From Glossina fuscipes (Eukaryota > Arthropoda > Insecta > Diptera > Glossinidae), in the NCBI RefSeq assembly GCF_014805625.2, contig NW_023998487.1:547619-611618 (forward strand): a stretch of 64,000 nucleotides of DNA, written 5' to 3'. Each line of letters starts with the position of its first letter. Position 1 is the first letter of the stretch. A model generated the notes under the pieces. That model had not been told where the DNA came from. It worked only from the letters and a program-made list of their open reading frames with translations, and did no database searches. Below are positions 22,991 to 35,649 of the stretch, piece after piece. Both the position numbers and the translations under genes were made by a program.

Positions 22991-23439
22991 ATTATAAAAA
23001 AAATGTACGAAAAATGGAAGATAATATAACTACAATGTTGTTGCGTAATTTTGTGGAAAATAAGCAAAGGTAGGAATACAGAAACAGCTCATTTTTAAAT
23101 TTATTTACTCATCAGATTGATGAAACCTTTGAGGGATGTGAACTACTCGCTTCCACTTTGGCATCCTCGAATCAAGGATTAGCTGCCTACTCAAGGAATG
23201 ACTTTTGCATTATAGTCACGAAAACGCTGCGTGCGAAACTTATCCAAGTTGCATTCTTTACAGTACTCTTATGGTAAGAAAAATTAATGCTGAAAAGAAC
23301 TAGGAGTCAACTGATTCTCTGAGTGAAGCTGCCATCAGCATCAATCCAACCAACATCCAAAAAGAGGGAAAAAGAATTAGAGCCAAGAATATAAACATGT
23401 TGTAATGTATTTATTTGTCGATGAAAATGTTTCAAAAAA
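22991..23439. other. No gene recognised
   Basis: Between the mariner relic and the poly(A) signal of the candidate gene. 23100-23360 is less AT-rich but gives no convincing frame. Confidence 0.5.
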
Positions 23440-23503
23440 TTTATTTAGAAAAATAAAAGCATTTCAATAACATTTCAAAATCATCGTTTTGAAAAACTTA
23501 AAA

Positions 23504-23932
23504 TTAAGTAGAAAAGAAAATTTTCGATGCAAACGAGCCACGCACTTCATTGGATTTTTTCAACGATTTAACGGCTAAAAGAAAAATTAACATTATTTTA
23601 AATAAATATTATTCCATATATTCACTTCTTGTCTATTTGTGCGCACTTCTAATCCTAGGCAGCTAATTTGTCCCGTACGTTTTTCAATGGAGGCGATTTC
23701 TCAAACTTATTTTTAAAGTTCAATGGCTCCTCGGTGCATCCTTGGTAATCTGTTTTACGATGCACACGCACTTGAAATAATATATTAACTGTTATATTAA
23801 AATTTTGCATCAATAATTTACCTTCAATGTTTCTTAGTGTTGAGGTGAGAACGCGAACATTCTTTTTCTTAAACAGAGCGAGAGAATTTTCGAATTCTAA
23901 CCCTTGCAAGTTATTTTTTTCGCACTCATCAT
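23504..23932 (-). pseudogene. Candidate small host gene or gene fragment, unrecognised
   Basis: On the minus strand ATG codons at 23930 and 23927 are followed by a run of seven A; one extra A would place them in the same frame as a 90-codon open stretch (NLQGLEFENSLALFKKKNVR, VLTSTLRNIE) that ends at a TAG at 23655. A 51-bp segment (23771-23821) begins GTAAAT and ends TTTCAAG, has a TTAAT branch-like word, and has the size of a fly minimal intron. Skipping it keeps the phase and gives VRVHRKTDYQGCTEEPLNFK then PPLKNVRDKLAA. Downstream, TTTTTCTTTTAG at 23575-23587 is a good acceptor before VKSLKKSNEVRGSFASKIFF, a TAA at 23504, and AATAAA at 23440-23445. Content is less AT-rich than the flanks. 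The stop at 23655 and the A-run shift argue for a pseudogene, a sequencing slip, or a wrong model. No family is recognised. Confidence 0.35.
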
Positions 23933-24349
23933 TCAAAGCTTATGACTTAAAGCTCCACCGAGTGTGAACCAAACAAAGACGATACAAGTAATATTAAATT
24001 TATCTGACCGTAATGAAATTGATATTAAAATTAGTTATTTCGTTTAAATAAAACAAAAAGTTTTAAATAATATTTTTTGTCAAATTTATATTTCTCTACA
24101 ATGCTAAACGTAGGACTGATTAAATTACATTAAATTACATTCTGCTCCTTCGAATCAAATTATTATCCCCTGGTGGCAACTATTGTTTCATTGGTAAAAG
24201 GCAAGCAGAAGCATCACGTATGCTGAGAACACCGCTGTTTTTCAAAAGGATTGAAAAACTGGTCTTTTGCTCACTACTCAAAACCTACGGGAAATAAATG
24301 TACAAAAAATTGAACGCGCAGTCTACAGGCTATAGTGTCGCATTTGTGG

Positions 24350-24830
24350 ACGAAAATGGAAAAAATTGACGATGCCTACCCGATATTATCAAAATTTAAT
24401 TTTTTATTCAATACATTTATAACGCGCAGAAACAAGCTTCGAAAACCCCATAAAGTACACAAATTCCTGGACAGTTTCAAATTGCGAATACACTTAAACA
24501 TGTCCGCCTGTTGGTCTGTCCATATGTTTCTTTGCGCAACTGTTTAGTATTTGTGGTAAACATTCTCCCGTTAGTCAAAATGAACACATTGTCTACAAAT
24601 TTGCAAAAGAATTTGGAATTGATCTAAGCTTTTGAAAAGATACGACTACAATGCCCACATACCTATACAACAAAAACTTTTATCTTGAAAATAGAAGATA
24701 TCAGCTGCGTCCACTCAATGTTACAGAGTATGAGAATTTTGTTCTTTAACTTTTTTTGTGTTTTTTTGGGGAAAACGGCGATGAATATAAAAGATTCGGT
24801 GCCGACCGAATTTAATTTTCTAGTTTTTGG
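24350..24830 (+). repeat. Family 1 dispersed repeat, copy A
   Basis: Matches the reverse complement of 50735-51152: ATGTCCGCCTGTTGGTCTGTC, TTTGCGCAACTG, AACATTCTCCCGTTAG, TTTGGAATTGATCTAAG, AGTATGAGAATTTTGTTCTT and GATTCGGTGCCGACCGAAT. The terminal hairpin is intact. Confidence 0.7.
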
Positions 24831-26309
24831 TTTTGTTTACTACATGTGCCGCTCTCAAGTTGTTTTGAAGAAAAACGGTTAGAAAAGCAAATTTTTTCCA
24901 ATTTACAAGATTTTCATGCAAAAATTGTCATTTGCAAAATTACGTGAGGAATCTATCAACAGTCTGAACACATGGCAAACCTAACATATCCCTTACTTTA
25001 GGTTTACAAACCAATTAAGTAAAAGTCTTTTATATAAAATATCATAAAAATTTTTTTTTTTTGATATTTGTGAATGGGTAAAGGAATAATTATACTGAAA
25101 GGTTCTCAAAACAGTTTCGATTGCGTTAGTTTATGAATTAATATCCAAAACCTTCTAAATACAGCATAAAATGTTTTATATCAAGCAACAAAACAAAAAA
25201 ATAGGGAGAAAAGAAAGGAACGAGATCGTCCTAATATATTCAAATTTTGATATATTTATTCTTATTAATGCTACCAAGGTACACTAGTTCGCATATGCAG
25301 CAAAGTTTCTACACGTTTAATCCGTAGAATCCTACATATTGTCTATTATAAATTAGTTTCAAGTTTTCGCGGGCGACTCTAAAGCCAATTTTGATGAAAA
25401 ATCCACCAACTTAAGCAATCAGCTTACATTACTCTAAAGGTTTTTTAATTTTATTTTTTATAAGAAAATTCCAACGTAAAAATGTTTTGTTTTTATAATC
25501 GCCAGTGGATAAATTCATTATCAGTTGACAGATTCTTTTGCAAAACAAAGATGAGAAAGAAGTAAGGAAATTATAGTCGGACTAGGCCGCCCCTTATATA
25601 CCTTACATATTTCGCTCAGTACAATTATTGACTCGTTTTGGTAATAATGCATGAAAAATTACACATTATTCTTACAAAAAAGTCATACTTTGCATGGAAG
25701 CCGCATATTAAGAGATGCCCAATACATCATAAACAGTGTTCAAAGTTTAGCAAACTTAATTTACTTCAGAAAAATTTTAATTATTTTTCAGTTTCTTTCC
25801 TAAAAAAATAGAAAATAGAATTTTTCTTCATATAAGGACTTTCTATGATAACCACTATATATGTTAGAATCCAAAAATAGTTTATATGATCCGAATTCTT
25901 TAGTGTTATTTTTTGTGCGAAACTAGACCAATTTTCACCATAAAATATCAAAAATCAAATCTGTTTCTGAAGGAGTTACTATTCATGAGACATCTTACAT
26001 GGAGTGGTTTCGAAGAAAAAACCCTAGCGGTTTCCTGAGAATCCTTATATGCGCGTGGTATCCATAAACTTTACTTACGTGGTCTAAATTCGGTAAAGAT
26101 AGTTACTATGACAATTTTTTGTTATAAGCCGATTTTCACCATGAAATATTAACAAGTATAGCTTTCTACCATATAAAGATTCAGCTTTCGTAGTGTGTGG
26201 AGGGTCTCAAAAATTGCCCCAGCTGAACCAATTTGTTCGTATCAATTTAGAATGTTCATATACTATTAGTAAGCTTTGTCCAAAAATTTTGAAAATTGCT
26301 CCCTCTTGA
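24831..26309. other. AT-rich, probably old dispersed repeats
   Basis: Repeated text of the type TTTTCACCATAAAATATC / TTTTCACCATGAAATATT at 25934 and 26133, and a CATATAAAGATT / CATATAAGGACTT pair, suggest internal duplication of a non-coding element. No gene. Confidence 0.45.
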
Positions 26310-26510
26310 ATATAACAACTTATCAAAATATGGCGTTACACGGGGAGTGGTCACAAAACTGGACCGCATTTTCAATAGCGTTTGTCTTTGGGGCAAAACA
26401 CGTCAACGTAGCAAATTTTGTCAAAATATCTCAACCTCGACGTTGAAGATAAAAATTCATTTAGACGAACAGACAGACAATATATAATAAACCGTGCGTC
26501 TATTTTGAGC
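26310..26510 (+). repeat. Family 2 dispersed repeat, copy A
   Basis: Blocks GGCGTTACACGGGGAGTGG, TTTTCAATAGCG, TTGTCTTTGGGGCAAAAC, CAAATTTTGTCAAAATATCTC and a final TATTTTGAGCCTCA recur in order at 59215-59440. Function is unknown; the surrounding 25.8-26.3 kb contains related low-complexity text with CCGATTTTCACCATGAAATA. Confidence 0.5.
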
Positions 26511-29500
26511 CTCACGGACCGCAAATGGTGTAGGCGACAATAATTAGTAATCTACATACCATGTTTTAGCTTGCAATCTCAATTTTTGTAGCTGACATCA
26601 GACTCCCAGGGAGATATTTAGATATATACACGGACACAAAGGGAGATCCACTAAGAGAAGAAGGTTGACTGGAAGGGCCGAAAATGGCACAACGTTGTTT
26701 GGCATCACAATGTACCGTATGCATTCTTTATAGGATACCGCATACTTTTGTTGGATGTTAAAACTGAATAAACCTGATTTACAATTAGTTTTCCCCAAAC
26801 AAATCCATAGCCCGCAATGAATTAAATTAATTTTAACAAAACCGAGTATTACCTAACGTACTTTCATGAAGCGCTTATTTTTGATTCTGTTTTCATTTAA
26901 GCCTATGATGTGATAACGATTCAGCAAAAAATTAGGAAGAAGTTGTGTGGGAATCAATGGTGAGAAAAAAGACTGAGTGATTAAGAAAAATGTTACACGG
27001 TTCTCATTCATATTTTTCACATTTTTACAGAATAGTTACCAGTGTTAAAAACACCCCATAAATGGATAAGTATTTATGAATGGCTGAACAATACCAGGAT
27101 TTTCTTTATCCTCAAATGGGCAATGTTGGACAACAATGATCACAAAGTCAAGACGAAACTGTGAGACATTTCGATTGAATGCAGATGGTAAGTAAGTAAA
27201 GAAAGTGCGCTAGGCAAGAAAAATTGACTTGAAGAACCCAAGCTATATCGAAGTGTAAATGCTTCGTGATCCCATTTCGCATCATCATAAATCCGGAAAT
27301 GATTAACGTTACTGTAATTATTAAAATAAATTGTTAAGTAAGTGATTTTTAAATATATATGGATCTAATCGATCGATTATGATTTCGCTGAACATAAATA
27401 AAAATGTCTTTCAAAACTTGGGAAAGGCATTTAGGATAATATATTTCAGGCGTTTGTTACGCTGTGGATAACATTAAACATTTGATTTTATGCATACATT
27501 TTTATAAAGTGGTGAAAACGAAAGTTTTGCAAAATTTATCATTGATTGCGTATTTGTTACAAAGTTTGGTTGTGTTTCGTTCTGCAGAAGAAAACCATTT
27601 TATTTTAAATTATTTATGAATTGAAGGGATTTCCTTTTAATTTATTAGATTTTTCTCTTGCAATTTTTACTTAGGTTAAATTATTGATAAAAATGTAGTT
27701 AATTTTTAAGCATTTGAAAGAATTAAAAATTATTATTTCTTCTTCCTAAATTTCTGTATATTTAATTAAGTTTGAGTGATGTAAAATTTTATGAAATGAT
27801 TTATAAAATAATAATCTTAACAAAACTAAAGTAATGGTTTTTATTAATAATACTTTAAAACGGTTGTGGATATATTAAATTTATGATTGTAAAGATATCT
27901 TAAAGCGAAAATATACTTGATAACGTAACATCGATTGAACCATTCACTTTTATTATTAGTGCTTAAAAAATTTACGAAGTATAATTAAAATTCGCTTTAT
28001 GAAACTCTGTTCTGCTTTTTTCAGATTACGCAAGTGAGAATATCAAAAATATCATGTAACCGTAAAACAAGAAGAGAAAACCAATATTCTTCTTGTAGAC
28101 ATGAGAGCCTCGATAAACGTTTGTTAAAAGATTCAAATTCAATGATTCTGTAACGTGCAGCAACAATATCTGAAATATTAACAAGAAAAATGGGATCGAA
28201 GCTATTAAAGACTTAATCCGCAGAATCAAGTTATCCGAAAATATTCCGAAAATTTTTCTTTATTCAGCTTATCTACTAGTTTTATGTTTCCAATGAGGCT
28301 TAAAGGATTCGGGCTGAAAATCGATCGAATAACTCAGGTGCGGTGGAGATAAATTTTACGACATTGAAGTCCGCGAAAACCACTTTCGGGCGCAGCAGTT
28401 GCTTTTATGGTTGGGTCGTAAGTTGAATTTTATGCTTAAGAATTGCGATTTTTTTGAAAAATCGGAAAAATTGATTATTTTCGATCATAACTAAGTTGTC
28501 GTGCAAATATGGCAAACGCAGTAACAGTCTGAAACTCTATCCTGATGTTCTATCGATCTTGTTGTCTCTTTCTCATTTCTCCGCCTGTTGTTCACTCAAG
28601 TCTTTCTGAAATTCGTTCAAAATTTCGCATTCTTGTCTTTGTTTACCCGATCATTTATTGATTTCCGCCAGTCTGATAAAATTTCGAGAATGAACACGGA
28701 CATGCCTGCTCATTAAATTGGTTATTCACTTGTCTGTTTAAAAGATTGATAGCTTCTTTCGCTAATTTCATTATTTCCAGCAAATATTATCATAGGTGGG
28801 ATTTGTTTTTAAATAAATTGATAACAGTTGAAAAACTGCAACTCTTTTCTAGAACCAAAGCCGAATATTAATAAATCTTTTTATAACTATGTTTATGATG
28901 CGAAGCAATTTCTATGCCTCTAGTTCCTTCTAGGCGACTTATTCTTGCCCAAACGTCAAAAAATTCTTAGATTACTTGACTCTTCAGTTTTTCTTACCGA
29001 CGCTACGTCGTTGGAAAAAATTCCTATACCGACTTGCTGGGATATGTTCAGCAAAAGGTGTCCACCTCGCGACGCTAAGATTCTGAAGCAAAATATTCTT
29101 TCCTTAATCTTTATAACATACTGAAGTACGCATCAAAAACCTCGCATACATATTCTTGCTCAGCGTGAAAGAAGGGTGCGATTTATATCTATATGTTACT
29201 ACCCAGATTTCGTTCGTTTTACCGAATAAAGAATCAGAGAACATATCGAGTCATGAAGGTATGAATGTGAATTAATTTTTATTATAGACACGCACTTAAA
29301 AATGATTTCATATGAATGACCGCCTCTGCGCTCCTGTAAAAAGTAAATTCTTGGAAAGCAATTTTGATACTGTTGCACATAAATCTACTCTTATTTCATC
29401 GGTAACACGATTAATCTTGGTGCAAAAAGTCGTTCGCGATTTATTGGAGTAAGGCAAATGCTTCAAGACAACCTCAAAGTAAAAAGTCCAATTGAACTAC

Positions 29501-30654
29501 ATCTATCGATCTTTGTTCATCTATATATATATATTAATATATAAACCTATTGATCTTGTTTGCTGACGTAGACATTTTTGTAGATTACACGAACTTTTCT
29601 TTCAATAAATTTATTGTGTCATTAAAGGTATAGCATACAGTTGCACTACTTCGTTCAAGCTGCGCCTCATCCAAGTCGTAATTATCTAATTTTTGCCATA
29701 ATTATCATTATTCTCCAACCTCCCCATTGACGGTAACTACTATGATATTAAGGAAAATCAGATGTGGTTTCTTCCTCAGACGAGCATAAATCCTTATTTA
29801 AGAAGTAAGTTAACGTAACATGAGCATCATCCCACATGTATGAAATGTTACATTATAAGTTTTAATAATTACTGCACGCCTTACAATTACATGTGCATTG
29901 CATTCCAAAGTAATGGCAAATCTCAATCAGATTATTGACTCTATTTACTTTCGGAACCAAATTTTATTTAAAACTACTTCTTAAAAGCGAAGCGTTTGTA
30001 ATTACAATAGTTACCTCATTTATTTTTATTGGCTACTGTGTGGGACCGTAGACGATACGTGATACAGGCAAAAGTTTATTCTAGCGAGCTGTACTGTGGG
30101 AACTTATTTTATAAGAGCCATATCAATTAAATAAATCAAATTAGCAAAGAAGCTGAATGCAAAGAGTTCAACTTGATCGGTGCGTACATAAAAAGCGAGT
30201 TTAATAACTTCTATATAAATCATAAATTTGCTTATCTGTAAACTCTCTTAATAAATAACTAAAACATAAAGAGAAAAAAGTAAAGTTCATGACAGAGTTA
30301 TTTGATGACACACGACAAAAAAATCAGTTTAAATGGTGTATGGTATGGTTTTTGATCAACTAAGAGAGAAATTGTGGACACAGTTAAGAATTTTTCAACC
30401 ATTACGGCTGCGATACATGTGTTTTGCAATACTTGTTATAGAATTGCCCCATGTCATCAACACAAGTCGACATGTACTGAATTTTCTAGCGTTTAACTCT
30501 ACATACGTTCTACAGTGCTTCTACTAAAGAAGATGATGGTTTTAGTTTTTATGAACAGAAAATATTTTTTTAACTATAAAAATGGTCAAAAAGTCCCTGG
30601 GAGATATCATATCAGCATCGCGCGCATTGATTTATTTAAAGTACGCACTGAGTT
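26511..30654. other. Unique AT-rich DNA, no gene recognised
   Basis: Frames of 60-70 codons (26598-26798, 28026-28229, 30333-30527) lack motifs. A short (AT)n stretch lies near 29522. 28300-29250 is slightly more GC-rich without a convincing frame. Confidence 0.6.
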
Positions 30655-30885
30655 GTTATAATAGGTGATACATATATTGGACAAACTACGTATTAGTGAC
30701 AATGATAAGGTAATGCGGAGCATCAGTGTACATAATGGTTAAATTGGCTGATTTTGACCTTTTTCTACATAAAATAGGGGATTTGCATTTAGTATTAATT
30801 TATTTAATGTATAGAGGCGCTACTCATGGAAAGATATTCATGACTTTCATTAGCTTTCCACGCAAACAGGGAAGAGTTTTCTTTG
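30655..30885 (+). mobile_element. Mariner 5' end relic
   Basis: Shares with 63053-63280 the end-like ATAATAGGTG, then CAGTGTA(C/T)ATAA, GATTTTGACCTTT / GATTTCGACCTTT, CGTAAGATAACAG / CATAAAATAGGGG, TTTAGTATTAATTTATT and a GGCGCTACTCATGGAAAGAT start region. It breaks off soon after the start codon. It is a truncated copy of the same mariner family. Confidence 0.6.
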
Positions 30886-32059
30886 ACGGGTTATAACAGT
30901 CTCAAGCGCTAAAACTCATGCATTAATTCAGCAGACCCATCTACATTGATGTCATAGTAAAATATTCATGGCCATAAAGTATTGATTAATTATTTTATTA
31001 ATATATATTGTACAAAGATTCTTCAATTTGACATATAAATGACCTGCAGCAAACTTCAGCCGCGTAGTTTTATTTTTTGCACGCCACTCCCTATAAGGGA
31101 TCCACTGAAAGGCAGATTAATCTATGGCAACAAAGTCCAGTTTTTAGTACGTAAGAAATGCTACTTTTCAGTGCTAACCAAATTGGGTGAATAATAATAA
31201 GGTGCTTACAAGGAAACTTTATTTTCTAAAATATGGGTCACTACGATGTCATCCGATATCAAGGCTTCCGCAGAACATACCTTTACATGGAAACCAAATA
31301 TTTGTTATGATTTGTCACGAAACAGATAAAGAATTATATTGTGCGTTGTGGTATTAGGTATATAGGAACGATTATAGGTATTGAAGTGATGTTTGTGAAT
31401 GTTCGACATCTGTAAGTAGATTATATCATTGGTGAATAAAAAACGAGTTCCGCTGGTTTTTTTATTGTTTTTTGAACACAACACAAAACGCAAAAATTCA
31501 TTTTAGGTGAACGTTACAATTTTTTCTTGGCTTGCATACACGTCATATATGAAATCTGAGTATGTACAATTTTTTTAATGAAAACAGAAAAGGTATGTAA
31601 TTTGCTAAAACCATAAATTATTTATTTAGCCAGAAAAGAAAAATTTATAGTGGATCGTATACTTCGTATAGCTTTCACATAACGAACTCGTGCTTAGAAA
31701 GGCATAAATATCACAATTGTAGCATAGCTACAATAGGTCCTTCATTTACTATGTTTTGTATATACTTCGATTCACATTAATTCTTCCATTAAATATGTCA
31801 TATCAGTTGCAGCACTACCGTTTCAGAGGGCTATGTAAAGCAAAAAAAAAAGCGAAAAAAACGTACAAACGTAATATAAAATTGCTTATACATTTTCCTT
31901 TTAATGTTTCTAGAAAAGAGAAGAATTTATTTATTTAAAGCAAATTGAATTATAATCAAAAGGCAAGCCGAACATTAAATTTTATACCATTTTTCCGGTC
32001 GAAATGCAAATAATTAGGAAATAAATGCTGTAAAGACTGAAAATACCTTATCTAAACAG
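30886..32059. other. AT-rich DNA, no gene recognised
   Basis: Frames at 31305-31493 (-) and 31756-31938 (+) are without motifs. Confidence 0.6.
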
Positions 32060-32540
32060 GAATTTCACTGCTTGACTGATTGCTTTGGTTAACTCGCCGA
32101 GCTATACCGGCGTTCAATTGTTTATTATAAATTGAGAGCCAAGTACACCCTTGACCTTCTCCGGAAAATTTATAAAATGAAACGTTAAGACCACATTTTT
32201 TATTAATAATTACCAATTTGATACCACGAGAAATCTATAATATATCTCCTTACGTATATTGATGTGAAACATATTGTTAACAATCAGTAGACTACCTAGA
32301 CTTCGCTCTGTCCCCGACGTCCTACAGTCAAGCGTCCCAGTTCTCGTAGCCTAGTCTTCCTATTCGCTGTCACTCCTTTCCAGAATGGGACTTACTACCT
32401 TTCGCCACGACAGCTGGCAACAGGGAGAAAGAGGAAATGCTGTCGCCACCTTCTCTGTGCTTGTCTGCCATGACCTGCGTTGCCCAGCGATTGGCAATCC
32501 CATTCGAAACCAGCTGATGTTGTTTACAAAACGACGCTGG
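32060..32540 (+). repeat. Family 3 dispersed repeat, copy B
   Basis: Counterpart of 2095-2650: GGTTAACTCGCCGAGCTATA with CCGGCGTTCAA; GTCAAGCGTCCCAGTT; GCAACAGGGAGAAAGAGG; TGCGTTGCCCAGCGATTGG, CCCATTCGAAACCAGC and TGATGTTG. More GC-rich than the flanks, which suggests it arrived from elsewhere. Confidence 0.45.
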
Positions 32541-33609
32541 AACTTTGATTCTCACAATACCAAAAAGTGGGTCTTATCGTCATCTAGCGCTCGTGTTTGA
32601 TAACCATGTTGACATCGAAAGGTAATCAAAAATAGTACCATCACTTCCCTATTTCTCTTTATTGAACTAATACTTACTTTCTTGTCGACATTTTTTCGGA
32701 TTTTCTAAGAAATGGAAATGTTTTTACACTATACGGTATTATATGTGGATGTAAACGTCTGCCACACAACTTAAAAAGTACAAGACACGTTAAAGAGCAC
32801 CCCGTGCTTGCTGTGTCTCTTATTCTTTCATTAAGCCTGTATACATTTTCAAAAAATGTGACCCAACTACGTGCCGTGCCCACAGACTGCAATAAACTGT
32901 TAGCCGCTTTGATTCAAGAGGCTGTTTCGCCGCTGTCTTTGGATTTTCGAAGGCCCAGATGCGGCTGTTATCATGACGGCAGCTAGGTGTGTACATCTAC
33001 AAAGTGAAAGTATGGCACGTCCTGTTGAAAGGTTCTCTATATGTTATATATAAAGCGTCTTTTCTATCCCTTAGCAGAAAATTGTATCATCTAACTGGAG
33101 AATTTAAGGCAATAATTCAGGAAGAATGGGAAAGTTGCTTTTGTTTTGCTGGTTATGACCGCATGTATAAAATGATTCGTTTACAAAGAAAAATACAAAA
33201 AAAAAAAAAATTACAACTTTTACCGCTGGTATCATCATTTCAAAGGAACCATACTACTATTGATGCCAACCACGTCAATGTAATTTATGAGGTTTTGTTT
33301 ATGTATTTTAAGCGTTGCAACAATTTTGTAAATTGATGTATTCTTCGTTTGAAGCACGAATGCTTGATTTTCTTTAGTTATATAATAAGTAGGGAAATAA
33401 CTTTTCTTATGTCCTAGGTGTGGTTAAAATGGGAGTTCGTAACTGACTATTTTAAGCTTGGAATTTAGTGAATCATTTTGTATGAAATCCTGAGATATGA
33501 AAAAAGCCTTGACTATAGTTTCTTAACTTAACAGTTTTCAGTTTCTGTCTTAACGCACGTCTTCTTATAAAATCTTTTGGATAAGCAATTTTATATTCAA
33601 ATCGATTAT
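32541..33609. other. No supported gene; several short frames
   Basis: Frames at 32804-32986 (+) and 32674-32892 (-) overlap in antisense. The frame at 32989-33336 (+, 115 codons) is Lys-rich, contains an A-run and has no recognised domain. 32740-32990 is less AT-rich and may be more of the family 3 insertion. Confidence 0.5.
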
Positions 33610-33624
33610 ATAAATTCAAAATGA
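33610..33624. repeat. SINE target-site duplication, left copy
   Basis: ATAAATTCAAAATGA, identical to 33783-33797. Confidence 0.8.
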
Positions 33625-33782
33625 TCCGCCTGAATGGCCGAGTAGGCAGGAGCAACTCAATGGTTGTGGGTTCAAGTCTCAAGTCCAGTTTTTAATAAAG
33701 CCGAAAGCCTTAGATGCTAGTGCTTTAAGACTTTAGTCTTAGAATATATTCTCTGGCTAAATTTACATCAATAACAATAATA
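33625..33782 (+). mobile_element. tRNA-derived SINE with target-site duplication
   Basis: The head contains an RNA polymerase III A-box-like TGGCCGAGTAGG (from about 33634) and a B box GGTTCAAGTCTC (about 33669-33680), spaced as in a leucine/serine-type tRNA. The tail ends in AACAATAATAATAA. The 15-base sequence ATAAATTCAAAATGA stands immediately before the head (33610-33624) and again after the tail (33783-33797), a target-site duplication from LINE-assisted retrotransposition. Because the tail is AAT-rich, the exact 3' limit may vary by a few bases. Length is about 158 bp. Transcription would come from the internal promoter. Confidence 0.8.
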
Positions 33783-33797
33783 ATAAATTCAAAATGA
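33783..33797. repeat. SINE target-site duplication, right copy
   Basis: ATAAATTCAAAATGA, identical to 33610-33624. Confidence 0.8.
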
Positions 33798-35649
33798 CAG
33801 AAAATTTAAAAGTAGTTAAAATCATTGGCCAAGAAGTGTACGATGGCGAAGCGGCGTACGTTTCCTTACGGTTGCCAGCACCACCGTCTGCATTGATTGA
33901 TAGTTAGCTTGTCAACGTTCACGATTTATTCCCCTTGGTTAACCAAGAATTAAAAGTCTTGCTCATGCCGGAATGGACATGGATATATTTATATTCAAAA
34001 GTAACGACGATGCCCAGAATTTATAAGCGAATTTGTGACACCCCTTTTTGATAAATGAGAAAAATAGACATTTCATACATATTTGATTTGATAAATATTA
34101 GAAAATCATAATAGGCTTGCGTATGATTAAGCGTATGTTAGCAGTCTTGAAGAAATATCCTAAACATTCCTAAATCCTAATGTCCTAAATATTGAGAAGC
34201 ACATGCAACAAATCCCCACTGGATATAGAGCTTGTCGATTAAAAATCAGGAAGAGAATCTGTGAGAATTCGTTCAAAACACAATTTTTAATACAGTATTA
34301 GATATGCAGCGTAGGGCTCCATTTCAATGGAAAAGTTTTGAAGATGCTTTCTAAAACAACGCTTTGTTACTTATTTTTGTATTCTTTAAATAGCATTTAA
34401 AACCTTCTTTTAAACTTTAAAAGTTGCAAAATTATTTGATTATCATTGCTTTTTCTTTTTAGCTTTTACCTAATTAGGCAAATGATGACTTTCAAACTAT
34501 TTTCAATATTCTTTTTTAAATGCCTTTCTCGCATTTTCATTTCTCATTCACAATCGTCTACACATAAGTCTCAAGCAGAGTTCGTACCTTAATTGTTACT
34601 ACATTGCAGATGTTCACAATTTTCTTATATATTTCTTGTCACCATTCTTTCTTTGCTGTTTGTCCAGCTTTTTTGTGGTTATCCAGCAGTTGTCCATTAT
34701 ACTGAGCATAAAGTAAGTGTTTCCGTCTGCACAGAGATTTTACACTATTTGTTTTATTGTCGTCCATTATACATATAAATATACATTTAAGATATTATAC
34801 TTCATAGAAAAAGAAACAACAATTTGTAGGGTAACCACTAATAATGATTTTTTGTGTACTGATTGCTGGCATAAAAATTTTTATTTTGATTGGACCAGCT
34901 AAGGAAAATTTTTGGCAACATTATTATCACGGAGAATATTATATATATATAATCAGCTACTATCAGCTTAATGCTCTATTATGGTCTTCATGATCTTCAA
35001 TATTAGAGCAGCAGTATTTTTGAAGGGAGAGTTTTTGGTATTTGTTTGTGATTGAGCCATGTTTTTTTATCAATTCGCAATTTAACTCTCAAAATCACTG
35101 AAAGCGAGAAAAAAATTTGAAACTCGATATAAATCCGCTCAGTCTACATCTATGATTTCAACCCAGAAATGAGTCGAACTGAAACGACATCCATTCAACG
35201 AACAATATTAAAATTTAAAATGTGTTACTCAATATATTGGTTAATAAAAAACTAAGCTAAGCAAAACATTTTTTTTTTGTAAAATTCGATTAGATATCAA
35301 CATAGTCTCCTTCAAGAGCGTCTAAGATTTCAAATTTCGGTATCTATCTACGGCTTATATCAAATTTGGGAAAAATTTAAGGAGAGATTCAAGATAGACC
35401 AGCTTTCTAGTCTGCAGGTCGACTCAAAATCGGATTTAAACATGTCTGTTTCTCTGTTCGTTTGCGAAGTATATAATATCAGTCATCACTATTTTCTGTC
35501 TGTCCAGGAATCTCATGAGATCGTATTCCTGATTTTTACACGCATACGAACTGATGTGATTAAATCTATTGAGCTTCTTTTACTCATCAAGAAAGTGTTG
35601 TTCTCTCTTCCACGTATTCATTAACTTGACACAACGCAGAACCCTGTCT
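33798..35649. other. AT-rich DNA, no gene recognised
   Basis: No frame with motifs. 33835-34010 is briefly less AT-rich but full of stops. Confidence 0.55.

Noticed and set aside
32989..33336. 115-codon plus-strand frame
   Set aside because: Lys-rich because of an A-run, no domain, no support from neighbours.
33634..33680. tRNA gene
   Set aside because: A- and B-box words are present but no cloverleaf can be closed, and the unit is flanked by a target duplication; it is a SINE.
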